Of a stretch of DNA of 64,000 nucleotides, positions 28,283 through 36,314 are shown piece by piece. Below the pieces are notes generated by a model. It made no database searches. It was not told where the DNA came from and saw only the letters and a list, made by a program, of their open reading frames with translations. The translations under genes were made by a program, and so were the position numbers. Position 1 is the first letter of the stretch. Each line of letters begins with the position of its first letter. This stretch comes from Pseudomonadota bacterium (GTDB lineage: Bacteria > Pseudomonadota > Alphaproteobacteria > Acetobacterales > Acetobacteraceae). The stretch lies in assembly GCA_021815825.1 (NCBI GenBank), contig JAKAZO010000004.1, positions 20,045 to 84,044 of the forward strand, written 5' to 3'.

Positions 28283-29053
28283 ATGGATGGCGTTCACGTG
28301 GCGCTGGCGCTGCTCGGGGGTGGCGCGGTGGGGTTTTGCCTTGGACTGATCGGCGGCGGCGGCTCGATCCTGGCGACGCCGCTCCTGCTCTATGTCGTCG
28401 GTGTGCCCGAGCCCCATGTGGCGATCGGCACCGGGGCCCTGGCGGTGTCGGTCAACGCCTTCGCCAACCTCGTCACCCACGCCCGATCGGGCAATGTGCG
28501 CTGGCGGGCGGCGGCGATCTTTGCTTCCGTGGGCGTGCTGGGCGCGAGCATCGGCGCCAGCCTGGGCAAGGCACTGGACGGCCACCGGCTGCTCTTTCTC
28601 TTCGCCATATTGATGATCGCCGTCGGCGCGCTGATGCTGCGGCCGCGACGAGCACGCGCGGGTGGGGCACCGCCGCCGAACCTGAGCCCCGCGCTGGTGG
28701 CGCGGCTGGCCGCCACGGGGCTGGCGGTCGGCGGTCTCTCCGGCTTTTTCGGCATCGGCGGCGGGTTTCTCATCGTGCCCGGGCTCGTCCTCGCCACGGG
28801 GATGCCGATGATCAACGCCATCGGCTCCTCGCTGCTCGCCGTCGGCAGCTTCGGCCTGACCACGGCGGCGAGCTACGCGCTCTCGGGCCTGGTCGCCTGG
28901 ACCACCGCCGGCGTGTTCATCGCCGGCGGTGTGCTGGGTGGCTTCGGCGGGCTGCGCCTGGCCATGCATCTGTCGGTCCAGCGTGACACGCTGAGCCGGG
29001 TCTTCGCCGGAGTGATCTTCATCGTCGCCGGCTACATGTTGTATCGCGGCTAG
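28283..29053 (+). CDS. TauE/SafE-family membrane permease
   Basis: The 256-aa integral membrane protein has two related halves. Each carries a GG-rich signature (FCLGLIGGGGSILATPLLLY and LSGFFGIGGGFLIVPGLVLATGM). About eight membrane segments are predicted. Family members export sulfite or organosulfonates, but the substrate here is unknown. The ATG at 28283 follows AAGGAG. The stop TAG is part of a CTAG that opens an intergenic element. Confidence 0.88.
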   Translation: MDGVHVALALLGGGAVGFCLGLIGGGGSILATPLLLYVVGVPEPHVAIGTGALAVSVNAFANLVTHARSGNVRWRAAAIFASVGVLGASIGASLGKALDGHRLLFLFAILMIAVGALMLRPRRARAGGAPPPNLSPALVARLAATGLAVGGLSGFFGIGGGFLIVPGLVLATGMPMINAIGSSLLAVGSFGLTTAASYALSGLVAWTTAGVFIAGGVLGGFGGLRLAMHLSVQRDTLSRVFAGVIFIVAGYMLYRG

Positions 29054-29158
29054 TGGTCCGATGCCAACGCCCGCTTCAGGGCGTTGGCTGAATCGGCCAA
29101 CAAAATCAGAGTGGTAGTCTGGCGTCTGGTGATAGATCCCAAAGTGTCAGAGGACTAG
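29050..29158. repeat. CTAG-bordered intergenic element (109 bp)
   Basis: The stretch starts with CTAGTGGTCCGATGC and ends with GTGTCAGAGGACTAG. The ends are imperfect inverted repeats (10 of 15 positions match). Inside is a hairpin, CCAACGCCC/GGGCGTTGG, near 29063-29088. The opening CTAG contains the stop codon of the TauE gene. No coding sequence is visible. Its size and borders resemble the elements at 40044-40150 and 63248-63368. Confidence 0.55.
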
Positions 29159-29200
29159 CGCCCCTGTTCGGAAATGCGCAAGCGGAATTCCGGGACACGA

Positions 29201-29315
29201 GAGCACGCCGCGACCGGATGGAACGATCAGGTCGGAGCGTGCTCTAAAAACATGTGCGTCTAGAGCGACTTGTCTCCGATCTGTCCGAGCCGGAACGGCT
29301 CGATCAGATCGGGGG
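29201..29315. repeat. Intergenic palindromic repeat, copy B
   Basis: There are three potential stem-loops. GAGCACGC (29201-29208) pairs with GCGTGCTC (29237-29244), GCTCTA (29241-29246) with TAGAGC (29261-29266), and CCGATCTG (29276-29283) with CAGATCGG (29305-29312). The last encloses perfect inner arms CGAGCCG/CGGCTCG around GAA. The first two hairpins share bases, so they exclude each other. It lies between the convergent ends of the TauE and peroxiredoxin genes. Confidence 0.85.
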
Positions 29316-29345
29316 GTCGCCCTCCGGCATGATCCGCGTCGAGCC

Positions 29346-29828
29346 TCAGAGCGAGGCCAGCACCGCTTCGGCCCGGCTGACGTCGAACCCGCCCGGCGGT
29401 TCCACCGCGAGCTTCGTCACCTTGCCGTTCTCGGTGACCATGGCGAAGCGCTGGCTGCGCACGCCAAGCCCACGCGCGATCAGGTCGAGTTCAAGGCCGA
29501 GTGCCTTGGTGAAGGCCCCCGAGCCATCGGCCAGCATGATGATCTTCTCGCCGACATTCTGGTCCTTGGCCCAGGCGCCCATGACGAACGGGTCATTCAC
29601 CGCCATGCAGACGATGCGGTCGACGCCTTTGGCGCGCAGGTCGGCAACATGCTCGACGAAGCCCGGCAGGTGCTTGGCGCTGCAGGTCGGCGTGAAAGCC
29701 CCGGGCACGGCAAAGGTCACGACCTTGCCGGTGCCGTAGATCTCGTCCGTGCTCACTTCCTTCGGCCCGTCCGCGGCTGCCGCCATCAGCTTCATCGATG
29801 GGATCTGGTCACCGACCTTGATCGTCAT
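29346..29828 (-). CDS. Peroxiredoxin (Prx5/AhpE-like, redoxin family)
   Basis: The 160-residue thiol peroxidase has the peroxidatic Cys in VPGAFTPTCSAKHLPGF, the PxxxTxxC motif of the Prx5 subgroup. A second Cys lies near the middle (DRIVCMAVND). It detoxifies peroxides with thiol reductant in the cytoplasm. The start at 29828 begins MTIKVGDQIPS. It stands alone and is divergent from the yqgE gene. Confidence 0.92.
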   Translation of the reverse strand: MTIKVGDQIPSMKLMAAAADGPKEVSTDEIYGTGKVVTFAVPGAFTPTCSAKHLPGFVEHVADLRAKGVDRIVCMAVNDPFVMGAWAKDQNVGEKIIMLADGSGAFTKALGLELDLIARGLGVRSQRFAMVTENGKVTKLAVEPPGGFDVSRAEAVLASL

Positions 29829-29985
29829 GGAAACGCACTCCTCATCCGGTTTGTCGCCACCCCCCCAGGGGGACAGGCTGGAAGGGTGGGAGACTAGAAC
29901 AGAATGACGACGGTGAAAACGCGGGCCGGCGCCGTGTTCGGCGCGTGGCTTGCGGGCCGGGGTCCACGCACCCAAATCCCTTCTC

Positions 29986-30567
29986 ATGAGCCAGCGTCCA
30001 ACCGGGCCCGCGCCCGGCTTCCTCACCGGCCAGGTGCTCATCGCCATGCCGGGCATGACCGATCCCCGCTTCGCGCAGAGCGTCGTTTTCGTGTGCGCTC
30101 ACACCGAAGAGGGCGCGATGGGCATTGTCGTCAATGCGCCGCTTGCGGAGCCGAGCTTCGACGATCTGCTGCGGCAGTTGAAGATCGCGCCGGTTCCACC
30201 CGCGCGGCGGATCCGGCTTTGCGCCGGTGGCCCGGTTGATCATGGCCGCGGCTTCGTGCTGCACACCGCGGACTGGACCGGGGAAGGCAGTCTGCAGGTC
30301 GATGAGGCGTTGGCATTGACGGCGAGTCTCGATGTGCTGAAGGCGATTGCCGAGGGCGGCGGCCCGCGCGCGGGGGTTCTCGCGCTGGGCTACGCCGGCT
30401 GGGGCGCCGGCCAGCTCGACCAGGAACTGCAGCAGAATGCCTGGCTCTCGGCCCCGGCCGACGAGGCGGTACTGTTCGACGCCGAGCACCCCACCAAATG
30501 GCGCCGTGCGCTGGCGAAGCTCAAGGTAGACCCGCTGCTGCTGTCCAGCGCCGCCGGCCATGCCTGA
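29986..30567 (+). CDS. yqgE: YqgE/AlgH family protein (UPF0301)
   Basis: The 193-aa protein matches the UPF0301 family: FLTGQVLIAMPGMTDPRFAQSVVFVCAHTEEGAMGIVVNAP, then CAGGPVDHGRGFVLH and LGYAGWGAGQLDQEL. The family is widespread, small, cytoplasmic and of unclear role; AlgH was linked to alginate regulation. The ATG at 29986 gives MSQRPTGPAP, a normal N-terminus. Two small secreted-protein genes follow at 61 bp. Confidence 0.93.
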   Translation: MSQRPTGPAPGFLTGQVLIAMPGMTDPRFAQSVVFVCAHTEEGAMGIVVNAPLAEPSFDDLLRQLKIAPVPPARRIRLCAGGPVDHGRGFVLHTADWTGEGSLQVDEALALTASLDVLKAIAEGGGPRAGVLALGYAGWGAGQLDQELQQNAWLSAPADEAVLFDAEHPTKWRRALAKLKVDPLLLSSAAGHA

Positions 30568-30628
30568 GCCAAGGCACCGCGCCGAGGCATGACGGACCGG
30601 TGCCCGCGAATCGGAACATGGATGGGTC

Positions 30629-30943
30629 ATGAGGAGTTTACGGAGCGTCGTCGTGCTGGCTGTGGCGCTCGCGTCGCTGCTGGTCCAGCCTGGCATCGCG
30701 CTCGCCGCGGGGGGCGGCTCGCCGGTCTCGCTCGGCGTCAGCAACGTGCCATTCGACAGCACCGATTCGTGCCAGCCAGGCTGGCCGTGCCACGTGATCG
30801 GCTCGGGGACCAACCCGACGACGACGGTGGGTCCGCAAGGTTGCAAGGACTGGCCGGATTTCCCGCTTTGCAAGTCGCAGGCCGGCGGGACCAGGCCGGG
30901 GGAGACGACTGGCGGCGACCAGCCCCGCGCCGCCGACCACTGA
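30629..30943 (+). CDS. Small secreted cysteine protein, paralogue 1
   Basis: The 104-aa product has a signal peptide (MRSLRSVVVLAVALASLLVQ..., likely cleavage after ALA near residue 26). The mature core is shared with the next gene: SNVPFD-TDSC-PGWPCHVIGS, then TN-TT-VGPQGCKDWPDFPLCK. Four Cys at conserved spacing suggest two disulfides in the periplasm or outside. The C-terminal tail is polar and not conserved. I do not recognise the family. No lipobox is seen. Confidence 0.8.
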   Translation: MRSLRSVVVLAVALASLLVQPGIALAAGGGSPVSLGVSNVPFDSTDSCQPGWPCHVIGSGTNPTTTVGPQGCKDWPDFPLCKSQAGGTRPGETTGGDQPRAADH

Positions 30944-30988
30944 GGTTGTGGCGCAGCTCGGGGACTCTCGTTCAGGAGGGCGTGTGTG

Positions 30989-31309
30989 ATGAATAGCGGC
31001 TTGGCTGGCCTGTCTTTGATCCTGGCGGTGACCATTCTCCCGGCGGCGCCGGCCCTCGCGGGCGGCGGCTTCGGCGGCGGCCACGGCGGCGGCCCGTCGA
31101 TCGGCACCATGGGCCAGAGCAACGTGCCCTTCGACACGACGGATTCATGCCTGCCCGGCTGGCCCTGCCACGTGATCGGTTCGGCGACCAACTCGACCAC
31201 GAAGGTCGGCCCGCAGGGCTGCAAGGATTGGCCGGATTTCCCGCTGTGCAAGCAGCAGGCGGCCCAGAGCGCGGCGGCGGCGAAGGCGCAGCAGGCGCCG
31301 ACGCGCTGA
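30989..31309 (+). CDS. Small secreted cysteine protein, paralogue 2
   Basis: The 106-aa product has a signal peptide (NSGLAGLSLILAVTILPAAPALA), then a Gly/His stretch (GGGFGGGHGGG). The same four-Cys core as paralogue 1 follows: SNVPFDTTDSC, PGWPCHVIGS, VGPQGCKDWPDFPLCK. An Ala/Gln-rich tail ends the protein. It lies 45 bp after its paralogue with its own GGAGGG. GTG at 30986 is an equally possible start. The pair arose by tandem duplication; signal peptide and tail have diverged while the core is kept. Confidence 0.8.
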   Translation: MNSGLAGLSLILAVTILPAAPALAGGGFGGGHGGGPSIGTMGQSNVPFDTTDSCLPGWPCHVIGSATNSTTKVGPQGCKDWPDFPLCKQQAAQSAAAAKAQQAPTR

Positions 31310-31313
31310 GCGC

Positions 31314-32165
31314 CTACCAGGCGAATTCCGCGACGCTGGCAATCGGTGCCAGACCGGCGGCTCGGGCTGCTGCCTCGGCAGCCTCGGGCCGGCCGCGCAA
31401 GTCGTTATGGATTCCGCCGAGCACCCAGCAGGAGTCGATGCCGACGCTGGCCGCGCCGGCGATGTCCGTACGCAGCGCATCGCCGACCGCCAGCACCCGC
31501 GCCTTCGGCAGAGCGAGCCGCTCCAGCACCGGCGCATAGATGGCGGGGTCGGGCTTGCCGATCCAGCGGACGCGGCCGCCCAGGGCCTCATAGCGCTGGG
31601 CCAGGGCCCCGGCGCAGAGGGCGACGATGCCGCCGCGGATCACCTCGAGGTCGGGGTTGGCGCAGATCATCGGCAGCCCGCGCGCCGCGGCGATCTGCAA
31701 GGCGGGCTCGTACTCGCCGAGATCCGTGAGGCTGCGAGTCTCGTCGGGACCGGTATTGACCACGAAATCCGCGCTCTCCGGGTCTGCCACGTCGATGAAA
31801 GGCAAACCCTCGAAGACGTTGCGGTCGCGCGGCGGGCCGAGATGGTAGAGACGCTGCCCGAGGCCGGCGATAAAGGGGTCGCGGCGGTCGCGCAGCGCGA
31901 GCCACGTCGCCTCGCCGCTGGTCAGGAGGTCGGTATAGAGATCATCGGCGATGCCCATCTCCCGCATCGCCGCCTGCGCCACCGTCGACCTGCGCGGCGC
32001 GTTGGACAGCAGCACGACCCGCCGCTTTCCCGCGCGCAGCCGTTCCAGGCAGTCGACGGCGCCGGGATAGGGCGTGACGCCATCGTGGATCACGCCCCAG
32101 AGGTCGAGAATGAAGCCGTCATAGCGTTCGGCGAGCGCGGCGAAGCCACTCAAATGCTGCATCAT
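31314..32165 (-). CDS. HAD-superfamily class IIA hydrolase
   Basis: The 283-aa phosphatase-like protein has HAD motif I in FILDLWGVIHDG, motif II LLSNAPRRS, the Lys of WIGKPDPAIYAPVLERL and motif IV AVGDALRTDIAGA. It fits the NagD-like class IIA subgroup (TIGR01459 type). The first Asp-x-Asp reads DLWGV, so the second Asp is replaced by Trp as is usual in this subgroup. Its start overlaps the pyrD stop (ATGA); ATG at 32162 is the alternative. The substrate is unknown. Confidence 0.88.
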   Translation of the reverse strand: MMQHLSGFAALAERYDGFILDLWGVIHDGVTPYPGAVDCLERLRAGKRRVVLLSNAPRRSTVAQAAMREMGIADDLYTDLLTSGEATWLALRDRRDPFIAGLGQRLYHLGPPRDRNVFEGLPFIDVADPESADFVVNTGPDETRSLTDLGEYEPALQIAAARGLPMICANPDLEVIRGGIVALCAGALAQRYEALGGRVRWIGKPDPAIYAPVLERLALPKARVLAVGDALRTDIAGAASVGIDSCWVLGGIHNDLRGRPEAAEAAARAAGLAPIASVAEFAW

Positions 32166-33238
32166 TGGGGTAGGGGAACCTTCACTGCCCGGCTGGCATC
32201 GGTGCCAACCGCGTCGTTGATGCTGCAAAAACCCTGGACCCGCAGGAGGGTGGCGAGCTCCGCGGCGAGACGGGGGATCAGAGCCGGGCCGGCATAGGCA
32301 AAGCCGGTATAGAGCTGCACCAGGCTCGCCCCGGCGCGGATCAACGCCAGCGCATCAGCCCCGCTCGCGACACCGCCGCAGCCGACCAGAACCAGCCGTC
32401 CGCCGGCCAGGGAATGGGCGCGGGCCAGAAGAGCGCAGGCGCGGGGCAGCAGCGGCCGGCCGGACAGGCCCCCGGCCTCGCCGGCATGGGGGGACCGCAG
32501 GCCGGGAGGCCGACCGGTGCTGGTGTTGGCAATGATCAGCCCGGCGACGCCCGCGGCCAGCGCCGTCTCGACGACTGCGTCCAGCCCCGCTTCATCGAGA
32601 TCGGGCGCGATCTTGACCAGAACGGGCCGCGGCGCCGGCAGCGCGGCGATGATCGCGCCGAGGAGCGCGGCGAGTGGGGCGCGGCCCTGCAACGCCCGCA
32701 GCCCGGGCGTGTTCGGCGAGGAGACGTTGATCGTGAGATAATCGGCCAGCGGCGCGAGCGCCGCGGCCAGGGCGGCGTAGTCGCGCTCCGGATCGGCGCC
32801 CTCCTTGTTGAGACCGATATTCACCCCGAGCGGGACCGGATGCCGTCCGAGCCGGACGAGGCGGGCCCGCACCGCGTCGAGTCCGGCACCATTGAAGCCC
32901 ATGCGGTTGATGATGGCGCCGTCCGCGGGCAGCCGGAACAGGCGCGGGCGCGGGTTGCCCGGCTGCGGCCGCAAGGTCACGGTCCCGGTCTCGACGAACC
33001 CGAAGCCGAGCCGCATCAGCGGCCGGAGCGCCACCGCATCCTTGTCGAACCCGGCCGCGAGCCCGATCGGGTTGCGGAACTCGAGGCCCAGGAGATGCTG
33101 GCCCAGGATCGGATCAACAGTGGCGGCGCCGGGTCCAACGAGGCCGAGCCGCAACGCGGCCAAGGCAAGCCCATGCGCGCGCTCGGGGTCGAGCCGGCGG
33201 AGCAGGGGCATCGCGAGGGAACCGAGAGCCGACATCAT
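32162..33238 (-). CDS. pyrD: Dihydroorotate dehydrogenase (quinone), class 2
   Basis: PyrD oxidises dihydroorotate to orotate, reducing membrane quinone. The 358-aa protein has the class 2 N-terminal membrane-associated helix region (LLRRLDPERAHGLALAAL) and GLAAGFDKDA. INRMGFNGAG follows, then the catalytic Ser region NVSSPNTPGLRALQ and the FMN phosphate site LVGCGGVASGADALALIRAGAS. The start is placed at 33238, where two tandem ATGs give MMSALGSLA. It is followed by the HAD gene. Confidence 0.95.
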   Translation of the reverse strand: MMSALGSLAMPLLRRLDPERAHGLALAALRLGLVGPGAATVDPILGQHLLGLEFRNPIGLAAGFDKDAVALRPLMRLGFGFVETGTVTLRPQPGNPRPRLFRLPADGAIINRMGFNGAGLDAVRARLVRLGRHPVPLGVNIGLNKEGADPERDYAALAAALAPLADYLTINVSSPNTPGLRALQGRAPLAALLGAIIAALPAPRPVLVKIAPDLDEAGLDAVVETALAAGVAGLIIANTSTGRPPGLRSPHAGEAGGLSGRPLLPRACALLARAHSLAGGRLVLVGCGGVASGADALALIRAGASLVQLYTGFAYAGPALIPRLAAELATLLRVQGFCSINDAVGTDASRAVKVPLPQ

Positions 33239-33332
33239 CACCGTGCTTCCTGCCGCAGTGCGCGGCGGATGGGAAGCCTTTCGCATCCGCCGCCCTTGCC
33301 GTGCCCGCCGCCGGCGCCAAGATCCGAGAACG

Positions 33333-33575
33333 ATGTGGAGCGAGCCCTATCTGGAGAGCTGCTGCCGGTCGGCGCTGCATCGGCTGGTGCTGGCGGGTGC
33401 GGCGGGCCGTCCGGTGGCATTGCCGACGGGCCAGGCAGGGGGCCCGAAGGACGGGCCATGCCTGGCCCGGCTCGCCGCGGATGGGCTGGCGCGGGAGCGG
33501 CAGGATCACCGTTTCGAAGCGACCGCAGCCGGGCTCGCCCGCCATACGCGGGAGGTGCTTCGGCAGGCGGACTGA
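33333..33575 (+). CDS. Small hypothetical protein (80 aa)
   Basis: MWSEPYLESCCRSALHRLVLAG opens a short helical protein that continues with LARLAADGLARE and DHRFEATAAGLARHTREVLRQ. The pattern of short helices resembles a winged-helix-like fragment, but this is a guess. The frame is divergent from pyrD and ends 86 bp before paaA. No strong ribosome-binding site is visible (GAGAA). I believe similar small proteins exist in Acetobacteraceae but cannot name a family. Confidence 0.55.
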   Translation: MWSEPYLESCCRSALHRLVLAGAAGRPVALPTGQAGGPKDGPCLARLAADGLARERQDHRFEATAAGLARHTREVLRQAD

Positions 33576-33608
33576 AGGGCGAGCGGGCTGCAACGGGGCG
33601 GAATTCGG

Positions 33609-33646
33609 TTGACCGCCGGGTGACCGTCTCATAACCACACCATAAT
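33609..33646 (+). promoter_or_regulatory. Possible promoter region of paaABCDE
   Basis: TTGACC (33609-33614) and CATAAC (33630-33635) or CATAAT (33641-33646) are the only AT-rich promoter-like hexamers before paaA. The spacings (15 and 26 bp) are not ideal, so this is only a candidate. No clear palindrome for a PaaX- or PaaR-type repressor was found. Confidence 0.3.
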
Positions 33647-33661
33647 GGCGGGAGGGCCGCG

Positions 33662-34714
33662 ATGTACACGCAGGGATTGCAGCAGGCCGACGCGGCCGAT
33701 CGTTCGCTCCGCGCGGGCGAGGGTGGGATGCCCGAGGATGCCGCGTTGCTGGCGCAGTTCCAGGACCGCATCGACCGCGAGGAGCGCATCGAGGCGAACG
33801 ACTGGATGCCGGCTTCCTACCGCAGGACGCTGATCCGTCAGATCAGCCAGCACGCGCATTCCGAGATCGTCGGCATGCTGCCCGAGGGCAACTGGATCAC
33901 GCGCGCGCCAAGCCTCAGGCGCAAGGCGACGCTCCTGGCCAAGGTCCAGGATGAAGGTGGGCACGGGCTCTACCTCTACGCGGCCGCCGAGACGCTCGGC
34001 CGCAGCCGCGAGGAGATGGTCGATGATCTGCTGGCCGGTCGTGCCAAATACTCGTCGATCTTCAATTATCCGACCCTGACCTGGGCCGATATCGGCGCCA
34101 TCGGCTGGCTCGTGGACGGCGCCGCCATCATGAATCAGATTCCGCTCTGCCGCTGCTCCTATGGTCCATACGCGCGGGCCATGATCCGTGTCTGCAAGGA
34201 GGAGAGCTTCCACCAGCGCCAGGGCTACGAGATCATGCTGACGCTCTGCCGCGGCACGGCGGAGCAGAAAGCGATGGCGCAGGACGCGCTGAACCGTTGG
34301 TGGTGGCCGTGCCTGATGATGTTCGGCCCGCCGGACAGCGAGAGCGCGCATGGCGATCAATCCACGAAATGGAAGATCAAGCGCTTCTCGAACGATGAGC
34401 TGCGCCAGAAATTCGTCGATGCAACGGTGCCGCAGGCGCATTTTCTCGGTCTCGCGATCCCGGACGCGGAATTGCGCTTCGAACCGGCTACGGATCAGCC
34501 GGTCACCGATCAGCTGACCGGGGGGGCGCCACGCGGGCACTGGCGGTTCGGGCCGATTCCGTGGGACGAGTTCCGCCAGGTTCTGGCCGGCAACGGACCC
34601 TGCAACGAGGAGCGTCTCGCCGCGCGCCGGCAGGCCCATGAAAATGGCGCCTGGGTGCGCGCGGCCGCCGCCGCCCATGCGGCAAAAGCCGCGCGCGACA
34701 GTGCCGCGGCCTGA
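33662..34714 (+). CDS. paaA: 1,2-phenylacetyl-CoA epoxidase, catalytic subunit A
   Basis: PaaA is the di-iron catalytic subunit of the multicomponent oxygenase that epoxidises phenylacetyl-CoA. The 350-aa protein has the ferritin-like metal motifs, [11 protein letters not shown] with [20 protein letters not shown] (ExxH-type) and [15 protein letters not shown]. The start at 33662 follows GGGAGGG. It opens a tight paaABCDE operon. Confidence 0.96.
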   Translation: MYTQGLQQADAADRSLRAGEGGMPEDAALLAQFQDRIDREERIEANDWMPASYRRTLIRQISQHAHSEIVGMLPEGNWITRAPSLRRKATLLAKVQDEGGHGLYLYAAAETLGRSREEMVDDLLAGRAKYSSIFNYPTLTWADIGAIGWLVDGAAIMNQIPLCRCSYGPYARAMIRVCKEESFHQRQGYEIMLTLCRGTAEQKAMAQDALNRWWWPCLMMFGPPDSESAHGDQSTKWKIKRFSNDELRQKFVDATVPQAHFLGLAIPDAELRFEPATDQPVTDQLTGGAPRGHWRFGPIPWDEFRQVLAGNGPCNEERLAARRQAHENGAWVRAAAAAHAAKAARDSAAA

Positions 34715-34725
34715 GGAGACACAAG

Positions 34726-35022
34726 ATGGATCAGCCCAAGACGGCGCCAGTGCCACTCTGGGAAGTCTTCATCCGCAGCCGCAATGGGCTGGCGCACAAG
34801 CATGTCGGCTCGCTGCACGCGCCCGATGCGGCGTTGGCGATGCAGGCGGCGCGGGATCTGTACACACGGCGCGGCGAGGGACTTTCGATCTGGATCGTCC
34901 CGTCGAGGTCCATTATCGCATCGGACCCAGCGGACCGGGACATGCTGTTCGAGCCGGCACTGACAAAACCTTACCGGCACCCGACCTTCTATGATGTGCC
35001 GGACGACGTCGGCCACATGTGA
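34726..35022 (+). CDS. paaB: 1,2-phenylacetyl-CoA epoxidase, subunit B
   Basis: PaaB is a small structural subunit of the epoxidase complex. The 98-aa protein shows the usual PLWEVFIRSRNGLAHKHVGSLHAPDAALAMQAARDLYTRRGEG and the ending KPYRHPTFYDVPDDVGHM. It is 11 bp after paaA, and its stop overlaps the paaC start by 4 bp. Confidence 0.96.
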   Translation: MDQPKTAPVPLWEVFIRSRNGLAHKHVGSLHAPDAALAMQAARDLYTRRGEGLSIWIVPSRSIIASDPADRDMLFEPALTKPYRHPTFYDVPDDVGHM

Positions 35023-35807
35023 GCCTCACCATGGCGACGAGTTCGATCACGGTGAATGAGACGCCGCACATGCTCTACGTGCTGCGCCGTGCGGACGATG
35101 CGCTCGTGCTCGGCCATCGTCTCTCGGAATGGGTCGGTCATGCGCCGACCCTCGAAGAGGAAATGGCGCTGGCGAATCTCGGCCTCGACCTCATCGGCCA
35201 GGCGCGCGCGCTCTACGCGCACGCCGCCGCGCTCGAGGAGGCGGGCAACGATGAGGACCGGCTGGCCTATCTTCGCGACGCGCCGCAGTACCGCAATCTG
35301 CTGCTGGTGGAATTGCCGAATGGCGACTTCGCGCACACCATCATCCGGCAGTTCCTCTATTCCAGCTTCGCCGATTCCTACTGGCGCGCCATGCAGACCA
35401 GCGCGGATGCGACCCTCGCCGCGATCGCCTCGAAATCGGAAAAGGAAAGCCGCTACCATCTGCGCCACGCCACCGACTGGATGATCCGTCTCGGCGATGG
35501 CACCGAGGAGAGCCACACCCGTTCCCAGGCGGCGCTGGACCGCTTATGGCCCTATAGTGGCGAGATATTCGAATGCGATGCGGCCGAGCGCGGACTGGTC
35601 GACGCCGGCGTCGCCGTCGATCCGGCGTCGCTGCGTGCCGACTGGGAGGCCCGCGTGACGGCCGCGCTGGCCCAGGCGACGCTCGCGCGCCCGGCCGGCT
35701 CCTGGATGCAGACCGGCGGACGCAGCGGGCGCCATACCGAGCATCTTGGCCGACTTCTGGCCGAGATGCAGTATTTGCAGCGAACCTATCCGGGCGCCCA
35801 ATGGTGA
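35019..35807 (+). CDS. paaC: 1,2-phenylacetyl-CoA epoxidase, subunit C
   Basis: PaaC is a ferritin-like paralogue of PaaA that stabilises the complex and is not itself catalytic. The 262-aa protein has LGHRLSEWVGHAPTLEEEMALANLGLDLIGQARALY and EKESRYHLRHATDWMIRLGDG. The GTG start at 35019 overlaps the paaB stop (GTGA); ATG at 35031 is the alternative. It overlaps paaD by 7 bp. Confidence 0.95.
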   Translation: MSLTMATSSITVNETPHMLYVLRRADDALVLGHRLSEWVGHAPTLEEEMALANLGLDLIGQARALYAHAAALEEAGNDEDRLAYLRDAPQYRNLLLVELPNGDFAHTIIRQFLYSSFADSYWRAMQTSADATLAAIASKSEKESRYHLRHATDWMIRLGDGTEESHTRSQAALDRLWPYSGEIFECDAAERGLVDAGVAVDPASLRADWEARVTAALAQATLARPAGSWMQTGGRSGRHTEHLGRLLAEMQYLQRTYPGAQW

Positions 35808-36301
35808 ACCCCGACAGCGATCGGGCATTGCGCGCACGGGCATTATGCGCCGTGGAGAGCGTGTGCGATCCGGAAATCCCGGTGCTGACCATCGCCGATC
35901 TCGGGGTTCTGCGTGATGTCACCGTATGCGACGGCACGGTCGAGGTGACGATCACGCCGACCTACTCCGGCTGCCCGGCGATGGACGTGATCCGCATCGA
36001 GATCGAGCTCGCCCTGGCACGAGCCGGCATCCAGGGCGCGCACGTGCAGAGCGTGCTCGCGCCTGCCTGGACGACGGACTGGATGTCCGAAGCCGGACGG
36101 CGCAAGCTGCGTGACTACGGCATCGCGCCGCCGCCGCCCGGTGCCGGCCGCGGCGCGCTGTTCGGATCGGGCCCCGTCGCGTGCCCGCGGTGCGGCTCGA
36201 CCGATACCACACAGATCGCCGAATTCGGCTCGACCGCATGCAAATCGCTATGGCGATGCCAGGCCTGCCGCGAACCGTTCGACGCCTTCAAGTGCCATTA
36301 G
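35801..36301 (+). CDS. paaD: Phenylacetate degradation protein PaaD (Fe-S assembly, DUF59 family)
   Basis: PaaD is needed for a functional epoxidase, probably for iron-sulfur or iron insertion. The 166-aa protein has a MIP18/DUF59 domain (VCDPEIPVLTIADLGVLRDV, TPTYSGCPAMDVI). A C-terminal zinc-ribbon-like part has CPRCGSTDT and CQACREPFDAFKCH. ATG at 35801 overlaps paaC by 7 bp; GTG at 35804 is equally placed. Confidence 0.94.
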   Translation: MVNPDSDRALRARALCAVESVCDPEIPVLTIADLGVLRDVTVCDGTVEVTITPTYSGCPAMDVIRIEIELALARAGIQGAHVQSVLAPAWTTDWMSEAGRRKLRDYGIAPPPPGAGRGALFGSGPVACPRCGSTDTTQIAEFGSTACKSLWRCQACREPFDAFKCH

Positions 36302-36314
36302 CGACGGCCCCTCG

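Noticed and set aside
33333..33612. Alternative reading frame over the 80-aa gene (33301-33612)
   Set aside because: Its translation is Trp/Arg/Cys-rich without order; the frame starting at 33333 has the more protein-like composition.
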